64,000 nt of DNA from NCBI GenBank assembly GCA_049670505.1, contig JBATTK010000043.1:49686-113685 (forward strand). Reading direction: 5' to 3'. The notes beneath the pieces were generated by a model, which worked only from the letters and a program-made list of their open reading frames with translations, was not told the origin of the DNA and made no database searches. The translations under genes were made by a program, and so were the position numbers. Below, piece after piece: positions 1 to 9,126 of this stretch (position 1 is its first letter; each line of letters opens with the position of its first letter). Origin of the DNA: JBATTK01 sp049670505. GTDB taxonomy: Bacteria; Bacteroidota; Bacteroidia; Flavobacteriales; Flavobacteriaceae.

Positions 1-19
1 GACTTTGCGATAAAGTTAT

Positions 20-94
20 GGGATATTAGCTCAGTTGGTTTAGAGCGCTGCCTTGACAGGGCAGAGGTCACTGGTTCGAATCCAGTATATCCCA
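20..94 (+). tRNA. tRNA-Val (anticodon GAC)
   Basis: A 75-nt cloverleaf. The acceptor arms GGGATAT and ATATCCC pair perfectly and are followed by discriminator A. The D arm contains AGCTCAGTTGG. The anticodon stem CTGCC/GGCAG encloses the loop TTGACAG, giving anticodon GAC, which reads valine GUC codons. The T arm contains GGTTCGAATCC. CCA is not encoded. Confidence 0.95.
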
Positions 95-97
95 CAA

Positions 98-131
98 TAA
101 AAATCCCATCGGTTTTCCGATGGGATTTTTT
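98..131 (+). terminator. Intrinsic terminator after tRNA-Val
   Basis: Arms AAATCCCATCGG and CCGATGGGATTT close a TTTT loop and are followed by a T run. It starts a few bases after the tRNA, so it should end the tRNA transcript. Confidence 0.85.
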
Positions 132-190
132 CATTCTCTTTTTCAATAGTTAACTCGTTGTGCAATTTGGAGGTTATAAAGCGGAAAAAG

Positions 191-330
191 TGTCAGTTCG
201 AGTGGTTTTTCGCAACAAAGTGGAGAAAAATTGTATCGAGAACAGCTTTTTTTGATTCAAAACTCTATTCTCGATACACTTCTTCCTCCGGTCGAAGCAC
301 CTGCCTACCGCAGACAGGCTCGAATTGACG
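191..330. repeat. Nested inverted-repeat intergenic element
   Basis: The outer arms TGTCAGTTCGAG (191-202) and CTCGAATTGACG (319-330) are imperfect inverse complements. Inside them TGTATCGAGAA (232-242) pairs perfectly with TTCTCGATACA (268-278). A third small hairpin, CCTGCCT with AGACAGG, lies at 300-318. The whole looks like a REP-type dispersed element that folds into one long hairpin; no ORF is seen in it. From memory, similar sequences are scattered between genes in marine Flavobacteriia, but I cannot test copy number here. Confidence 0.6.
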
Positions 331-376
331 AATTTTGAATCTTAAAATCAAAATGCACAACGGGTAATAGTTAGTA

Positions 377-778
377 TTATGATACCATTTGCTGTCTAAA
401 ACTGATGGTACAACTTTTAGATTTCCCAAACCATTTCATCCTGTTTTTGGAAGCCAAATTATAAATGGTATCACGTATAATTCTGGGAACAAAGGCCAAG
501 AGCGCCGCAACCAGTTTCCATTTGGGTATTTTGGAGATGATTCTTAGAAAACCGTCGGAATGGGTATGTACACCATTTTCATCCAAGAGGATTACCGTCT
601 CCAAGCGTTGGGTGGGAAAACTATTCTTTTTTAATAAACCCTGTCCTTCCACCGATTGGAATGCAACAAAGCGGAACACATTACTAGGTGCAAAACGCAA
701 CAGCCAACCCACAACACCATTGCATAAATTACATTCACCGTCAAATATGATGATACTTTCCCTTGTTCTTGTTTCCAT
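377..778 (-). CDS. DCC-family (DUF393) thiol-disulfide oxidoreductase-like protein
   Basis: A 133-residue protein of the DCC/DUF393 family, named for its N-terminal DxxCxxC motif. Here the motif is DGECNLC, with cysteines at about residues 16 and 19, right after a short beta-strand-like IIIF. The family has a thioredoxin-like fold and presumed redox activity; its substrates are generally unknown. The frame extends upstream to 862, but that would overlap the end of the ABC ATPase gene by about 60 bases and add residues unlike the family, so the Met at 778 is preferred. It is probably the last gene of a unit with the ABC transporter genes upstream. Confidence 0.8.
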   Translation of the reverse strand: METRTRESIIIFDGECNLCNGVVGWLLRFAPSNVFRFVAFQSVEGQGLLKKNSFPTQRLETVILLDENGVHTHSDGFLRIISKIPKWKLVAALLAFVPRIIRDTIYNLASKNRMKWFGKSKSCTISFRQQMVS

Positions 779-800
779 TGATATTCTATTAATTCTGATG

Positions 801-1469
801 TTATAGTCGTATAGAACCATCAATAATTTCAATAACGCGGCGGGATTTTTTTTGAATACCAAGATTATGGGTCGCCATGATTACGGTTTTGTTCTTTTGC
901 TCCGTAATTTCCCTAAGAAGATCAAAGATCATCATCGTGTTTTTTTGGTCAAGGTTCCCGGTAGGTTCATCGGCTATGATCAATGTAGGGTCGTTGATCA
1001 ATGCACGTGCAATGGCCACGCGTTGTTGTTGTCCCCCGGACAGTTTATAGGAAGGGCGTTCAGCAAAGGACCTCATTCCCATTTCATGGAGCAATAGGTA
1101 AGCGTCTTCCTTAATTTCTTCCCAGCTTTTTGCTCTTAATTTTAGGGCGGGCAGCATTACATTTTGTAGTACATTGAATTCCGGCAATAAAAAATGGAAT
1201 TGATATACAAACCCGATATGCTTGTTCCTAAAGTGGGCCAGTTTATCCGGAGATAGGCTCTTTATTTCCTGATTGCAGATATTTAAGGTGCCGTTAAAGT
1301 CACTGTCCAGCGTAGATAATATGTACAAGAGCGTGGATTTTCCACTTCCCGATTCCCCAAAAATGGAAATTAAGTCCCCTTCTTTGGCCGTTAACGAAAT
1401 GTTATGGAGCACCTGATGTTTTTCCGGTTCCGGAAAATATTTGTTGATATGTTGCGCTTCCAATATCAT
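801..1469 (-). CDS. ABC transporter ATP-binding protein, LolD/MacB type
   Basis: A 222-residue ATPase with Walker [10 protein letters not shown] (about 38-46), ABC signature LSGGQQQR (about 143-150) and Walker B LIIADEP (about 163-169). Length and motifs fit the LolD/FtsE/MacB group, which powers permeases that act on the outer leaflet of the inner membrane, such as lipoprotein release. Its ATG overlaps the stop of the upstream permease gene by four bases, so the two are translationally coupled and almost certainly form one transporter. Whether the substrate is lipoproteins or something else (MacB- or FtsX-like) cannot be told from sequence. Confidence 0.88.
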   Translation of the reverse strand: MILEAQHINKYFPEPEKHQVLHNISLTAKEGDLISIFGESGSGKSTLLYILSTLDSDFNGTLNICNQEIKSLSPDKLAHFRNKHIGFVYQFHFLLPEFNVLQNVMLPALKLRAKSWEEIKEDAYLLLHEMGMRSFAERPSYKLSGGQQQRVAIARALINDPTLIIADEPTGNLDQKNTMMIFDLLREITEQKNKTVIMATHNLGIQKKSRRVIEIIDGSIRL

Positions 1470-2683
1470 ATGCCCCTGATAATAGTTACAGGATCCACCC
1501 CACTTGCCTTTTTGGAAGGGAAATAACCCGCCAAGAGAGAGGTAAGAATTCCAAAGGAAGTTCCCAAAATATAAAATAGGGAATCAAATGTAACAGGGTA
1601 GGTGTCTACGATGAGAAAATCCGAAGTTTCCAAGGGGGTTTGCGAAATTGCATAGCTGATCAAGCATCCCAAAACAGCTCCTAGAAGTGAGCCTACGAAT
1701 CCGATAATAAAGGATTGTAACAGAAAAACAAAGACGATATCCCTACCCGTGTACCCCATGGTCTTTAATACGGCAATATCCTTTCTTTTTTGAATTACAG
1801 TTATGTTCAGGATATTGTAGATTCCAAATCCGGCTACTAGAAGCAACGCAAAGGAAATAGTCCAAGTGAGTACGTTGCGCACTTTATTGCCGATAACAAT
1901 AGTCTTGTTATTGTCCTTCCAATCGTCAACGATGATGGTGTCGATAGTATGGGTCAAGGATGATTTTAAACCGACATCATTACGGTTTTTTAACTTTACA
2001 TGTATGTTGGTGATAATGGGTTCCTCCCCAAGAAGGTTTTGCAGGGTTTCCGCGTTGACATAGGTTCGTATGTTATCAATAGTGGTAATTCCGAAACTGA
2101 ATATTCCGGATACCGTAAATTGTAGGTTTTTACCGTTGGGAAGTATCATTTTCAAACTGTCCCCCTCGGTCACTTGCAAACGTTTGGCAAGGCTTATTCC
2201 CATCAAAATGGTATTCTTTTTGAGTAGACTTTGGAAACCTTTTCCATGGACCAATCTTCGGTTCAAATCGACCATTTTTTTTTCTTGCTCCGGTAAGACC
2301 CCGTTGATACTTATAGGGAATTGCTGCGTATCGCTAATTAGAATGGCGGGAGAAATGAGTTGATGTGAAAAAAAGTGTACATTATCATCTTGGGACAGCA
2401 GCTTACCTATGGCATCAACCTTTTCCAAAGAAGGAATAGTAATGCCAAAGATTCCTTTGTTTGCAGATACATCGGGCTTTTTACTGATAACAATGTCCGG
2501 ACTGCCGTTAAAAACGGCGTCGTCCAAAAAGGCGTTGACGCCGGTCATAAAACTGATCATTACAATGAAAATGGATACTCCTAAAACAACGCCTATCGTA
2601 GCAAGAACACTTTGTTTTTTACGGCTAATGAGGTATTGAAAAGCTATGAATACATTAACCTTATTAAATGTGTTTTTGGACAT
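1466..2683 (-). CDS. ABC transporter permease, LolE/FtsX-MacB_PCD type
   Basis: A 405-residue membrane protein. It has one N-terminal transmembrane segment (ATIGVVLGVSIFIVMISFM), a periplasmic core domain of about 200 residues, and three C-terminal segments typical of the FtsX fold (around 272-295, 315-345 and 365-390). It ends in the PVTIIRGI tail common in LolC/LolE-like proteins. It pairs with the ATPase gene that it overlaps by four bases. The likely role is lipoprotein release or another envelope mechanotransmission function. Confidence 0.85.
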   Translation of the reverse strand: MSKNTFNKVNVFIAFQYLISRKKQSVLATIGVVLGVSIFIVMISFMTGVNAFLDDAVFNGSPDIVISKKPDVSANKGIFGITIPSLEKVDAIGKLLSQDDNVHFFSHQLISPAILISDTQQFPISINGVLPEQEKKMVDLNRRLVHGKGFQSLLKKNTILMGISLAKRLQVTEGDSLKMILPNGKNLQFTVSGIFSFGITTIDNIRTYVNAETLQNLLGEEPIITNIHVKLKNRNDVGLKSSLTHTIDTIIVDDWKDNNKTIVIGNKVRNVLTWTISFALLLVAGFGIYNILNITVIQKRKDIAVLKTMGYTGRDIVFVFLLQSFIIGFVGSLLGAVLGCLISYAISQTPLETSDFLIVDTYPVTFDSLFYILGTSFGILTSLLAGYFPSKKASGVDPVTIIRGI

Positions 2684-2780
2684 AGGTTTTTTGTAGAGCT
2701 ACTAAAAATACAATATGTGGGATCAAAAAATCAGTTTTACCGCACGAAATACGATGAAGGTCCGATTCTAAAAAAAAGGT

Positions 2781-4055
2781 TTATAACAAATCTAGTATCC
2801 TTTCTAGGGCCATTCCCCTGGAACCTTTGATGAGCAAAGAACTGTTCTGAAATTCCTTTTCCTTTAAATGAATGGCCAATGTATCAAAAGATTCAAATTT
2901 TTTTAAGGGAGAATTGGTTCCATTAAAGTTTTCGCCAATCAAATATGCATCGTCAAAATTCATCTCCAACACTAAATCTGCAATATGCTGATGTTCCATG
3001 GAGGCCGTTGAACCCAATTCGAACATATCGCCCAGAAAAACTATTTTACGCTTGGCTTCCATTCCCTTGAAGTTTTCCAAGGCGGCCTGCATACTGGTAG
3101 GGTTGGCATTATAGGCATCTAAAATGATTTGGTGGCCTTTTTTTTCTATAATCTGTGATCGATTATTTTGGGGGGAAAAGTTTTCAATGGCATTTTTAAT
3201 ATCTACTAAAGGAACATTAAAATACTTCCCTATGAGCACGGCCGCAGCACAATTTGTGAAATTATAGCTCCCTACCAATTGGGATGTAATGATGGTGTCT
3301 TCAACTTTTAATTGTACATAAGGAGCTGCCGAAAGGAGCACTATGCTATAGTAGTGCCCATTTTTAGTACTGTATCCAAATTTTTTAACATAGTTCCTCA
3401 ATTTTTTTTCCTGAATGGGGTCGTCCGCATTTAGAAAAAGATACTTGTTATGACCCATGATATAATCATACAGCTCACTTTTACCTTTGATTACCCCTGC
3501 TACACCTCCGAAACCTTCCAGATGGGCTTTCCCAAAATTAGTGATATATCCAAAATCCGGTTGGGCAAGATGACTTAAAAAATCGATTTCTTTTTGATGG
3601 TTCGCTCCCATTTCTATAATGGCGATTTGAGTATCTTCCTTGATGGACAATAAGGATAGTGCTACACCTATATGATTGTTCAAATTACCTTTAGTAGCAA
3701 CGGTGCTATAGGTTTTTGAAAGTACCGCGTGAATCAACTCCTTGGTGGTAGTCTTACCATTGCTCCCCGTAAGGCCTATTATTTTGGCCTTGCAATAATT
3801 TCGGTGGTAGGTGGCAAGTGCCTGTAAGGTTTCCAAAACGTTTTCCACCAAAAGGGTTTTGTCCGACGAAACATAATTTTCCTCATCTACAATGGCGTAG
3901 GAAGCTCCTTTTTGAAGTGCTTTAAGTGCAAAGGTATTCCCGTTGAAATTAGATCCTTTTAAAGCAAAGAATATACATCTTGGGGTAATTTTTCTAGTAT
4001 CTGTACAAACGTCGGGGAACTTTAAAAAGATATGGTGCAGTTCTTCTATAGTCAT
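2781..4055 (-). CDS. murF: UDP-N-acetylmuramoyl-tripeptide-D-alanyl-D-alanine ligase
   Basis: A 424-residue Mur ligase that adds D-Ala-D-Ala to UDP-MurNAc-tripeptide, the last cytoplasmic step of peptidoglycan precursor synthesis. The N-terminal substrate domain has DTRKITPRCIFFALKG, the ATP-binding loop is GLTGSNGKTTTKE (about 94-106), and further Mur ligase motifs are IIEMGANHQKEI, the asparagine-rich NNRSQ stretch and LDAYNANPTSM. Length fits MurF. It lies 65 bases downstream of gldJ on the same strand with a terminator hairpin between, so it may be expressed partly by read-through or from its own promoter. Confidence 0.95.
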   Translation of the reverse strand: MTIEELHHIFLKFPDVCTDTRKITPRCIFFALKGSNFNGNTFALKALQKGASYAIVDEENYVSSDKTLLVENVLETLQALATYHRNYCKAKIIGLTGSNGKTTTKELIHAVLSKTYSTVATKGNLNNHIGVALSLLSIKEDTQIAIIEMGANHQKEIDFLSHLAQPDFGYITNFGKAHLEGFGGVAGVIKGKSELYDYIMGHNKYLFLNADDPIQEKKLRNYVKKFGYSTKNGHYYSIVLLSAAPYVQLKVEDTIITSQLVGSYNFTNCAAAVLIGKYFNVPLVDIKNAIENFSPQNNRSQIIEKKGHQIILDAYNANPTSMQAALENFKGMEAKRKIVFLGDMFELGSTASMEHQHIADLVLEMNFDDAYLIGENFNGTNSPLKKFESFDTLAIHLKEKEFQNSSLLIKGSRGMALERILDLL

Positions 4056-4072
4056 AGAAACAAAGGTAAAAA

Positions 4073-4104
4073 AAAGCCCTGACAGAAATGCCAGGGCTTT
4101 TTTA
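4073..4104 (-). terminator. Intrinsic terminator after gldJ
   Basis: Arms AAAGCCCTG and CAGGGCTTT enclose a short loop, with A/T runs on both sides. On the minus strand it follows the gldJ stop codon by about 17 bases and precedes murF. Confidence 0.75.
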
Positions 4105-4120
4105 ATTGTGTATGGAAATT

Positions 4121-5785
4121 CTATCTGACTTTTTTACCTCGTACTGTTTTGTTCTTTGTTTTGGACTTGGAACCTACTCTGGACATGGCACATCTAAATC
4201 CGATATAATCGGTAGCCATATATTGTGGCAGGTACCTACGCTGTGCAGGATCTAGCCAATAAGCTCTATCTCTCCATGATCCTCCTTTGAATACTCTAAC
4301 TTCATCATTGATCAACGAAGTCCTGTTATTGGACGTATCGTACTGACGTATTAGTTTTCCCGTAGAATCTCTTTCTACATTATGTTTTGGGGAATTATAC
4401 ATAGATTTTCCATCCTCTTCCTCCTCATCGCTAAATCTATCGAAAAACCTGGAAGAACCTGGGTCGCCATCCCTATAGCCCCTGTTGTCACTAGAAGAGA
4501 AATTGGTCCTCAAATAGGTCTCTTCGTCCCCAACGGGAACCATTTTTATTTCCCCGGGAAGATTCACAGCAACTATTTTACCTGTAGGCAAGGTGTCATA
4601 AACTATGGAATCCCTTAATATGTTTACTTTTCCATCTTCTCCGATGGCCGTTTTCATATATACATTTCCCCGGTAGTAGTTAAAATCACTGATTTCATCG
4701 TCCACTATAGGTCGGTACACATCGGCCACCCACTCGGCAACGTTACCTGCCATGTCATATAGTCCAAGATCGTTCGGCTTGTAAGATTTGACCTCTGCCG
4801 TAATATCGGCACCATCATCGGACCATCCAGCGATTCCACCGTAATCTCCTTTTCCTTGTTTGAAGTTCGCCAATTGGTCGCCCCTACCTACGCGTTGTCC
4901 GTTTCTGGTATAGTCTCCTTCCCATGGATATTTTTTTCTACCCCTATAATTGTTATATTCCCTAGATCCTTGAAGTGCAGCTGCTGCATATTCCCACTCT
5001 GTTTCGGTGGGCAACCTATACTCTGGCATAATAACACCGCTACTTCTTTTTGCAAAAGTAGAAACGGAATCTTTTTTCTGTTTTCCTTGTAAGGAGTCTA
5101 TTTGTCCATTATAAACAGATTCGGGCCTGTTTAAGTAAGCTTCCGTACTGAATGTACCTTCTATCTCACCTGAAACTGCTTGATATTTTGCATCTTCTGC
5201 AAGATATCCTTCTTTTTCCAATAGTGCTTCATTCACACGATCGGTACGCCATTCCGAAAATTGTACGGCCTGTATCCAATTTACGCCTACTACAGGATAT
5301 TCCGCATAAGCCGGGTGTCTTAAATAGTTATTGGTCATCGTTTCGTTGAATCCTAATCGGTTTCTCCATACCAAGGTATCCGGTAATGCTCCTTTATATA
5401 TATTGGTATATTTAGGATTTTCAGGAGGATAAACACTCTTTAGGTAATCTAAATACTCTAGGTACATCACATTGGTAACTTCCGTTTCGTCCATGTAGAA
5501 AGATTGTACGTGCTGGGCGGACGGGGTGTTGTTCCAATCGTGCATTACATCATCCTGTACTTTACCTTTTGTGAAAGTACCTCCTTCGATAAAAACCAAG
5601 CCCGGACCGGTTGCTTGTTCCTTAAAATCTGTGTTGTACTGGAAACCACCTTCCTTAGCATTGATTTTCCAACCTGTGGCTCTTGAAACATTCTTATTGG
5701 AAGTACCCGAGGATTTTTTACAACTGCTAAAACTTCCGGCTACAACTAAACAAGAGAGTACAACTTTGATAAATTGTTTTTTCAT
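4121..5785 (-). CDS. gldJ: Gliding motility lipoprotein GldJ
   Basis: A 554-residue lipoprotein with a signal peptide whose likely lipidated cysteine is at residue 22 (FSSCKK). The body has the formylglycine-generating-enzyme/sulfatase-modifying-factor fold: FIEGGTFTKG near the N-terminus, DETEVTN, RLPTETEWEYAAAA, YDMAGNVAEWV and a C-terminal VFKGGSWRDRAYW...GFRCAMS. This long, interrupted FGE-like architecture is characteristic of GldJ, which in Flavobacterium johnsoniae is needed for gliding and for the stability of type IX secretion components. It is outer-membrane associated and lacks oxidase function as far as is known. It is divergent from porV. Confidence 0.93.
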   Translation of the reverse strand: MKKQFIKVVLSCLVVAGSFSSCKKSSGTSNKNVSRATGWKINAKEGGFQYNTDFKEQATGPGLVFIEGGTFTKGKVQDDVMHDWNNTPSAQHVQSFYMDETEVTNVMYLEYLDYLKSVYPPENPKYTNIYKGALPDTLVWRNRLGFNETMTNNYLRHPAYAEYPVVGVNWIQAVQFSEWRTDRVNEALLEKEGYLAEDAKYQAVSGEIEGTFSTEAYLNRPESVYNGQIDSLQGKQKKDSVSTFAKRSSGVIMPEYRLPTETEWEYAAAALQGSREYNNYRGRKKYPWEGDYTRNGQRVGRGDQLANFKQGKGDYGGIAGWSDDGADITAEVKSYKPNDLGLYDMAGNVAEWVADVYRPIVDDEISDFNYYRGNVYMKTAIGEDGKVNILRDSIVYDTLPTGKIVAVNLPGEIKMVPVGDEETYLRTNFSSSDNRGYRDGDPGSSRFFDRFSDEEEEDGKSMYNSPKHNVERDSTGKLIRQYDTSNNRTSLINDEVRVFKGGSWRDRAYWLDPAQRRYLPQYMATDYIGFRCAMSRVGSKSKTKNKTVRGKKVR

Positions 5786-6266
5786 AATTAGGACTTGAGT
5801 TCAAAATACAAACCACATATGGCGAGGTTTGGAATTCTTATAATTTTAATTAATCTATGCGTCACTTTCGGCTTATAAAACGACGATTTGTGTATAATAT
5901 TTTGTTGCCTTAAAAATATTTTTTTCAAATTGGTTTAGGTATTTGCTTTAATAAGGACTTCACACCTAAATCCATAACGCCATAAAATTCATTATAGTAT
6001 GGATATATAGGTTTCTTTTGTGCTCATCAAGAAATGAAACCAACAGCTTATAAAAACCGAGTTACATATTTCTTGGGGTATTATATAGTTTTTTAATAGG
6101 TATGAATTCTGTTTTTTAAAAGATTCTGTCAGAGAACTTTTCAAAAAATAATATACCACTCATACAAGATATTTTTAAAAAGGGCGTTTACATGTAGAAT
6201 AACTAAAGTATATTTGAATTATTTCTAATTAAGTAGAAGACTTTTACTTCCAAACTAAAATTCTAA
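5786..6266. other. 481-bp divergent intergenic region between gldJ and porV
   Basis: Very AT-rich, with no ORF of useful length on either strand. It holds the candidate porV promoter at 6187-6216; otherwise I see no repeat or RNA structure. Its main interest is what it lacks: no porU sortase gene or recognisable remnant lies here. Confidence 0.6.
6187..6216 (+). promoter_or_regulatory. Candidate porV promoter
   Basis: TATATTTG at 6209-6216 matches the Bacteroidota -7 element TAnnTTTG, and a TTTA at 6187-6190 sits 18 bases upstream where the -33 TTTG is expected. The start codon is about 50 bases downstream. The motif is short, so chance matches are possible. Confidence 0.5.
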
Positions 6267-7418
6267 ATGAAAGAAATGAAAAAATTATTGATACTGGTGT
6301 TAATTGCTTTTGTTTGCAAAGTATCAGCCCAAGAAGACAGGGTTATTACTACTGCGGTACCATTTTTGACGATAGCGGCCGATGCCAGGGCTGCCGGTAT
6401 GGGGGATTTGGGAGTTGCAACTTCGGTCGATGCCTTTTCACAACAATGGAACCCGGCCAAGTTTGCGTTTGCGGAAAGAAAGATGGGAATAGGAGTAAGC
6501 TACACCCCTTATTTGGAGAGTATCATTACGGATATTGCACTTTTGAACGGAAGTTTTTATAACAAAATCAATGATCGTAGCGCCTTTGCTGTTAGTTTAC
6601 GCTTTTTTACCCTTGGTGAAATAGAATTAAGGCAATTTGCCAATGATCCAGGTACCATAGCGGAGCCTAACGAATTGGCCATTGATGGGTCTTATTCCCT
6701 AAAATTGAGTGATCAGTTTTCCATGGCGGTTACAGGTCGCTTTATTAGTTCCAACTTGCAGCTTCAGGATACCGGCGGTGATTCCCAGGCAGGAAATAGC
6801 TTCGCCGTAGATGTTTCGGGTTACTACCGATCAAGGGAAATAGCCTACAGTAATTTTGATGGCCGTTGGAGGGCCGGATTCAATATTTCCAATCTTGGGG
6901 GAAAAATTCAATACGACGCAGGAGGACAGGAAAACTTTTTGCCTACTAATTTAGGATTAGGTGTTGGATTTGATTTTATCATAGACCAAGACAATGTTTT
7001 AGGTATTACAACGGAATTTAACAAGTTATTAGTGCCTACTCCAAGGGATTTTGACGGTGACGGTGATGTAGATTCCGAAGATAATTCCGAATATCAGGAT
7101 ATCAGTTTCTTCAACGGGGTTTTTGAATCTTTTGGTGATGCACCGGACGGGTTCAGTGAAGAGCTAAAGGAACTGACTTGGGCCTTGGGAGCAGAATATA
7201 CATATCAGGACGCGTTTATGTTGCGGACAGGTTATTTTAATGAAAGCGAGGAAAAAGGGTCTAGAAAATTCTTCACCCTTGGCGCAGGCTTCAAATTCAA
7301 GGCGGCCCAAATAGACCTTTCGTATCTCTTTTCAACTTCACAAGTACGGAACCCATTGGAGAATACATTGCGTTTTTCCCTTACATTTAGCCTAGGGGAC
7401 GAGTTTTATAATGATTAG
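6267..7418 (+). CDS. porV: Type IX secretion outer membrane channel protein PorV/LptO
   Basis: A 383-residue outer membrane beta-barrel of the PorV family. A signal peptide (KKLLILVLIAFVCKVSAQ) precedes the family-typical start of the mature protein, AVPFLTIAADARAAGMGDLGVATS, then alternating beta strands and a C-terminal strand LRFSLTFSLGDEF. PorV carries type IX substrates from the SprA/Sov translocon to the PorU sortase. An aspartate-rich DFDGDGDVDSEDN loop may bind calcium. A Met three codons downstream (6276) is an equally good start. The gene is divergent from gldJ, followed by its own terminator and then cdd. Confidence 0.92.
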   Translation: MKEMKKLLILVLIAFVCKVSAQEDRVITTAVPFLTIAADARAAGMGDLGVATSVDAFSQQWNPAKFAFAERKMGIGVSYTPYLESIITDIALLNGSFYNKINDRSAFAVSLRFFTLGEIELRQFANDPGTIAEPNELAIDGSYSLKLSDQFSMAVTGRFISSNLQLQDTGGDSQAGNSFAVDVSGYYRSREIAYSNFDGRWRAGFNISNLGGKIQYDAGGQENFLPTNLGLGVGFDFIIDQDNVLGITTEFNKLLVPTPRDFDGDGDVDSEDNSEYQDISFFNGVFESFGDAPDGFSEELKELTWALGAEYTYQDAFMLRTGYFNESEEKGSRKFFTLGAGFKFKAAQIDLSYLFSTSQVRNPLENTLRFSLTFSLGDEFYND

Positions 7419-7448
7419 TTGAAATAATATATATTGTATTGATGTAAT

Positions 7449-7480
7449 AAAACCTGCTTTTGTGCAGGTTTTATTTATTT
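7449..7480 (+). terminator. Intrinsic terminator after porV
   Basis: Arms AAAACCTGC and GCAGGTTTT enclose the loop TTTTGT and are followed by a T-rich tail. It begins 30 bases after the porV stop. Confidence 0.8.
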
Positions 7481-7508
7481 TTACCCCATGGGATTAGATT
7501 TCTAGTTT

Positions 7509-7994
7509 ATGAAAAAAAATCGAATCATTTTTGAATTTTCCACCTTTGATTCCCTCAAAGATCTTCCTTCGGAATATCAACAATTGATGAAGATTGCCGT
7601 ACAAACACGAAAAAACGCTTATGCACCGTATTCTAACTTTCAGGTGGGTGCCGCGGTGTTGTTGGAAAATGGGGAAGTGGTTATAGGGAACAATCAGGAA
7701 AATGCATCCTATCCTTCAGGTCTGTGCGCCGAGAGGGTCGCCGTTTTTCAGGCCGGTGCAAAATATCCCGGAATAAAAATAAACTGTATCGCCATAACTG
7801 CGACATCCAAAAATTATATCGTAGAACAACCTGCCGCCCCATGTGGAAATTGTAGGCAATCCATAGCCGAATATGAGCAGAAACAGCACAGCCCCATAGT
7901 GCTGCTATTAATGGGGGAAAAAGGTGAGGTCATCCAATGTAATTCTGTTGCCGATATTCTTCCATTGGCCTTCAATAATTCTTTCCTAAAGTAG
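7509..7994 (+). CDS. cdd: Cytidine deaminase
   Basis: A 161-residue zinc hydrolase converting cytidine and deoxycytidine to the uridine forms in pyrimidine salvage. The tetrameric-type motif CAERVAVF supplies the first zinc cysteine and the catalytic glutamate, and PCGNCRQ supplies the other two zinc cysteines. The substrate-binding stretch YAPYSNFQVGAA is intact. Length fits the family with a slightly extended N-terminus (KKNRIIFEFSTFDSLKDLP) usual in flavobacteria. It lies between porV and pdhA on the same strand. Confidence 0.95.
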   Translation: MKKNRIIFEFSTFDSLKDLPSEYQQLMKIAVQTRKNAYAPYSNFQVGAAVLLENGEVVIGNNQENASYPSGLCAERVAVFQAGAKYPGIKINCIAITATSKNYIVEQPAAPCGNCRQSIAEYEQKQHSPIVLLLMGEKGEVIQCNSVADILPLAFNNSFLK

Positions 7995-8074
7995 TTCTCT
8001 ACCTATCCAAATTATTTTTCGCTTCCCTTTAAATAGCTTTTACCTCAATTTTTTTCCGCTATTGATTTAATGTG

Positions 8075-8082
8075 TATTTTTG
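8075..8082 (+). promoter_or_regulatory. Candidate pdhA -7 promoter element
   Basis: TATTTTTG matches TAnnTTTG about 40 bases before the pdhA ATG at 8123; no clear -33 TTG is seen. An upstream ATG at 8072 would put translation through this element, which argues for the later start. Confidence 0.4.
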
Positions 8083-8122
8083 TTTTTCCGATTTAAGGAA
8101 ATTCTATAAAAAATATGCGTTA

Positions 8123-9121
8123 ATGGAAAAAATCACCAGAGAAGTCTACCTAAAATGGTATGAGGATATGTTGTTTTGGCGAAAGTTCGAGGATAAACTA
8201 GCAGCAGTCTATATTCAACAAAAGGTTAGGGGATTTCTACATTTATATAATGGGCAGGAAGCTGTGTTGGCCGGGGCACTGCATGCTATGGATCTGACCA
8301 AGGATAGAATGATTACCGCTTACCGAAATCATGTGCAACCTATTGGAATGGGGGTGGACCCCAAAAAGGTTATGGCAGAACTGTTCGGTAAGGTCACGGG
8401 TACTTCCAAGGGAATGGGCGGATCTATGCATATCTTTTCCAAGGAATACCGTTTTTACGGTGGCCATGGTATTGTAGGCGGACAGATTCCTTTAGGTGCC
8501 GGACTTGCATTCGGAGATAAGTATTTTAAAAGGGATTCGGTAACGTTATGTTATATGGGTGACGGTGCGGTGCGACAAGGTTCTTTACACGAAACGTTTA
8601 ATTTGGCCATGCTTTGGCAATTACCCGTGGTCTTTATATGTGAGAATAATGGATATGCCATGGGAACTTCAGTCGCAAGAACCTCCTATTCCACCGATAT
8701 ATGGAAACTTGGCCTGGGTTATGAAATGCCTTGTGGGCCTGTAGATGGTATGGATCCGGTTACCGTGGCAAAGGAAATGAATAAAGCCATAGAAAGGGCC
8801 AGAAGTGGGGGCGGACCTACTTTCTTGGAAATGAAGACATATCGTTATCGTGGACATTCCATGTCCGACGCCCAACATTATAGAACAAAGGAAGAGGTAG
8901 AAGAGTATAAAAAGATAGACCCCATTACACAGGTATTGGAGGTAATCAGGGAAAAGGAATATGCAACCGATGAAGAGATCAAGGAAATTGATAAACGTGT
9001 AAAGGATTTGGTGAAGGAGTGCGAAAAGTTCGCGGAAGAATCGGATTATCCTCCTGTCAATCAGTTATATGATATGGTATATGAGCAAGAAGACTATCCA
9101 TTTGTGCAACATAAATTATAG
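8123..9121 (+). CDS. pdhA: Pyruvate dehydrogenase E1 component, alpha subunit
   Basis: A 332-residue thiamine-diphosphate enzyme subunit that decarboxylates pyruvate and reductively acetylates the E2 lipoyl groups. The ThDP motif GDGAVRQG followed by ENNGYAMGTS is intact, as is the phosphorylation-loop region YRYRGHSMSDAQHYR. It begins at MEKITREVYLKWYEDM, the usual start for flavobacterial PdhA; the 17 extra upstream codons overlap a promoter motif. The next gene, five bases downstream, is the E2 component. The E1 beta gene (pdhB) is not in the window, and neither is E3, so the complex is split across the genome. Confidence 0.94.
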   Translation: MEKITREVYLKWYEDMLFWRKFEDKLAAVYIQQKVRGFLHLYNGQEAVLAGALHAMDLTKDRMITAYRNHVQPIGMGVDPKKVMAELFGKVTGTSKGMGGSMHIFSKEYRFYGGHGIVGGQIPLGAGLAFGDKYFKRDSVTLCYMGDGAVRQGSLHETFNLAMLWQLPVVFICENNGYAMGTSVARTSYSTDIWKLGLGYEMPCGPVDGMDPVTVAKEMNKAIERARSGGGPTFLEMKTYRYRGHSMSDAQHYRTKEEVEEYKKIDPITQVLEVIREKEYATDEEIKEIDKRVKDLVKECEKFAEESDYPPVNQLYDMVYEQEDYPFVQHKL

Positions 9122-9126
9122 GTAAA

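Noticed and set aside
4121..5785. True formylglycine-generating sulfatase activator
   Set aside because: The long insertions, lipoprotein signal and porV neighbour fit GldJ better.
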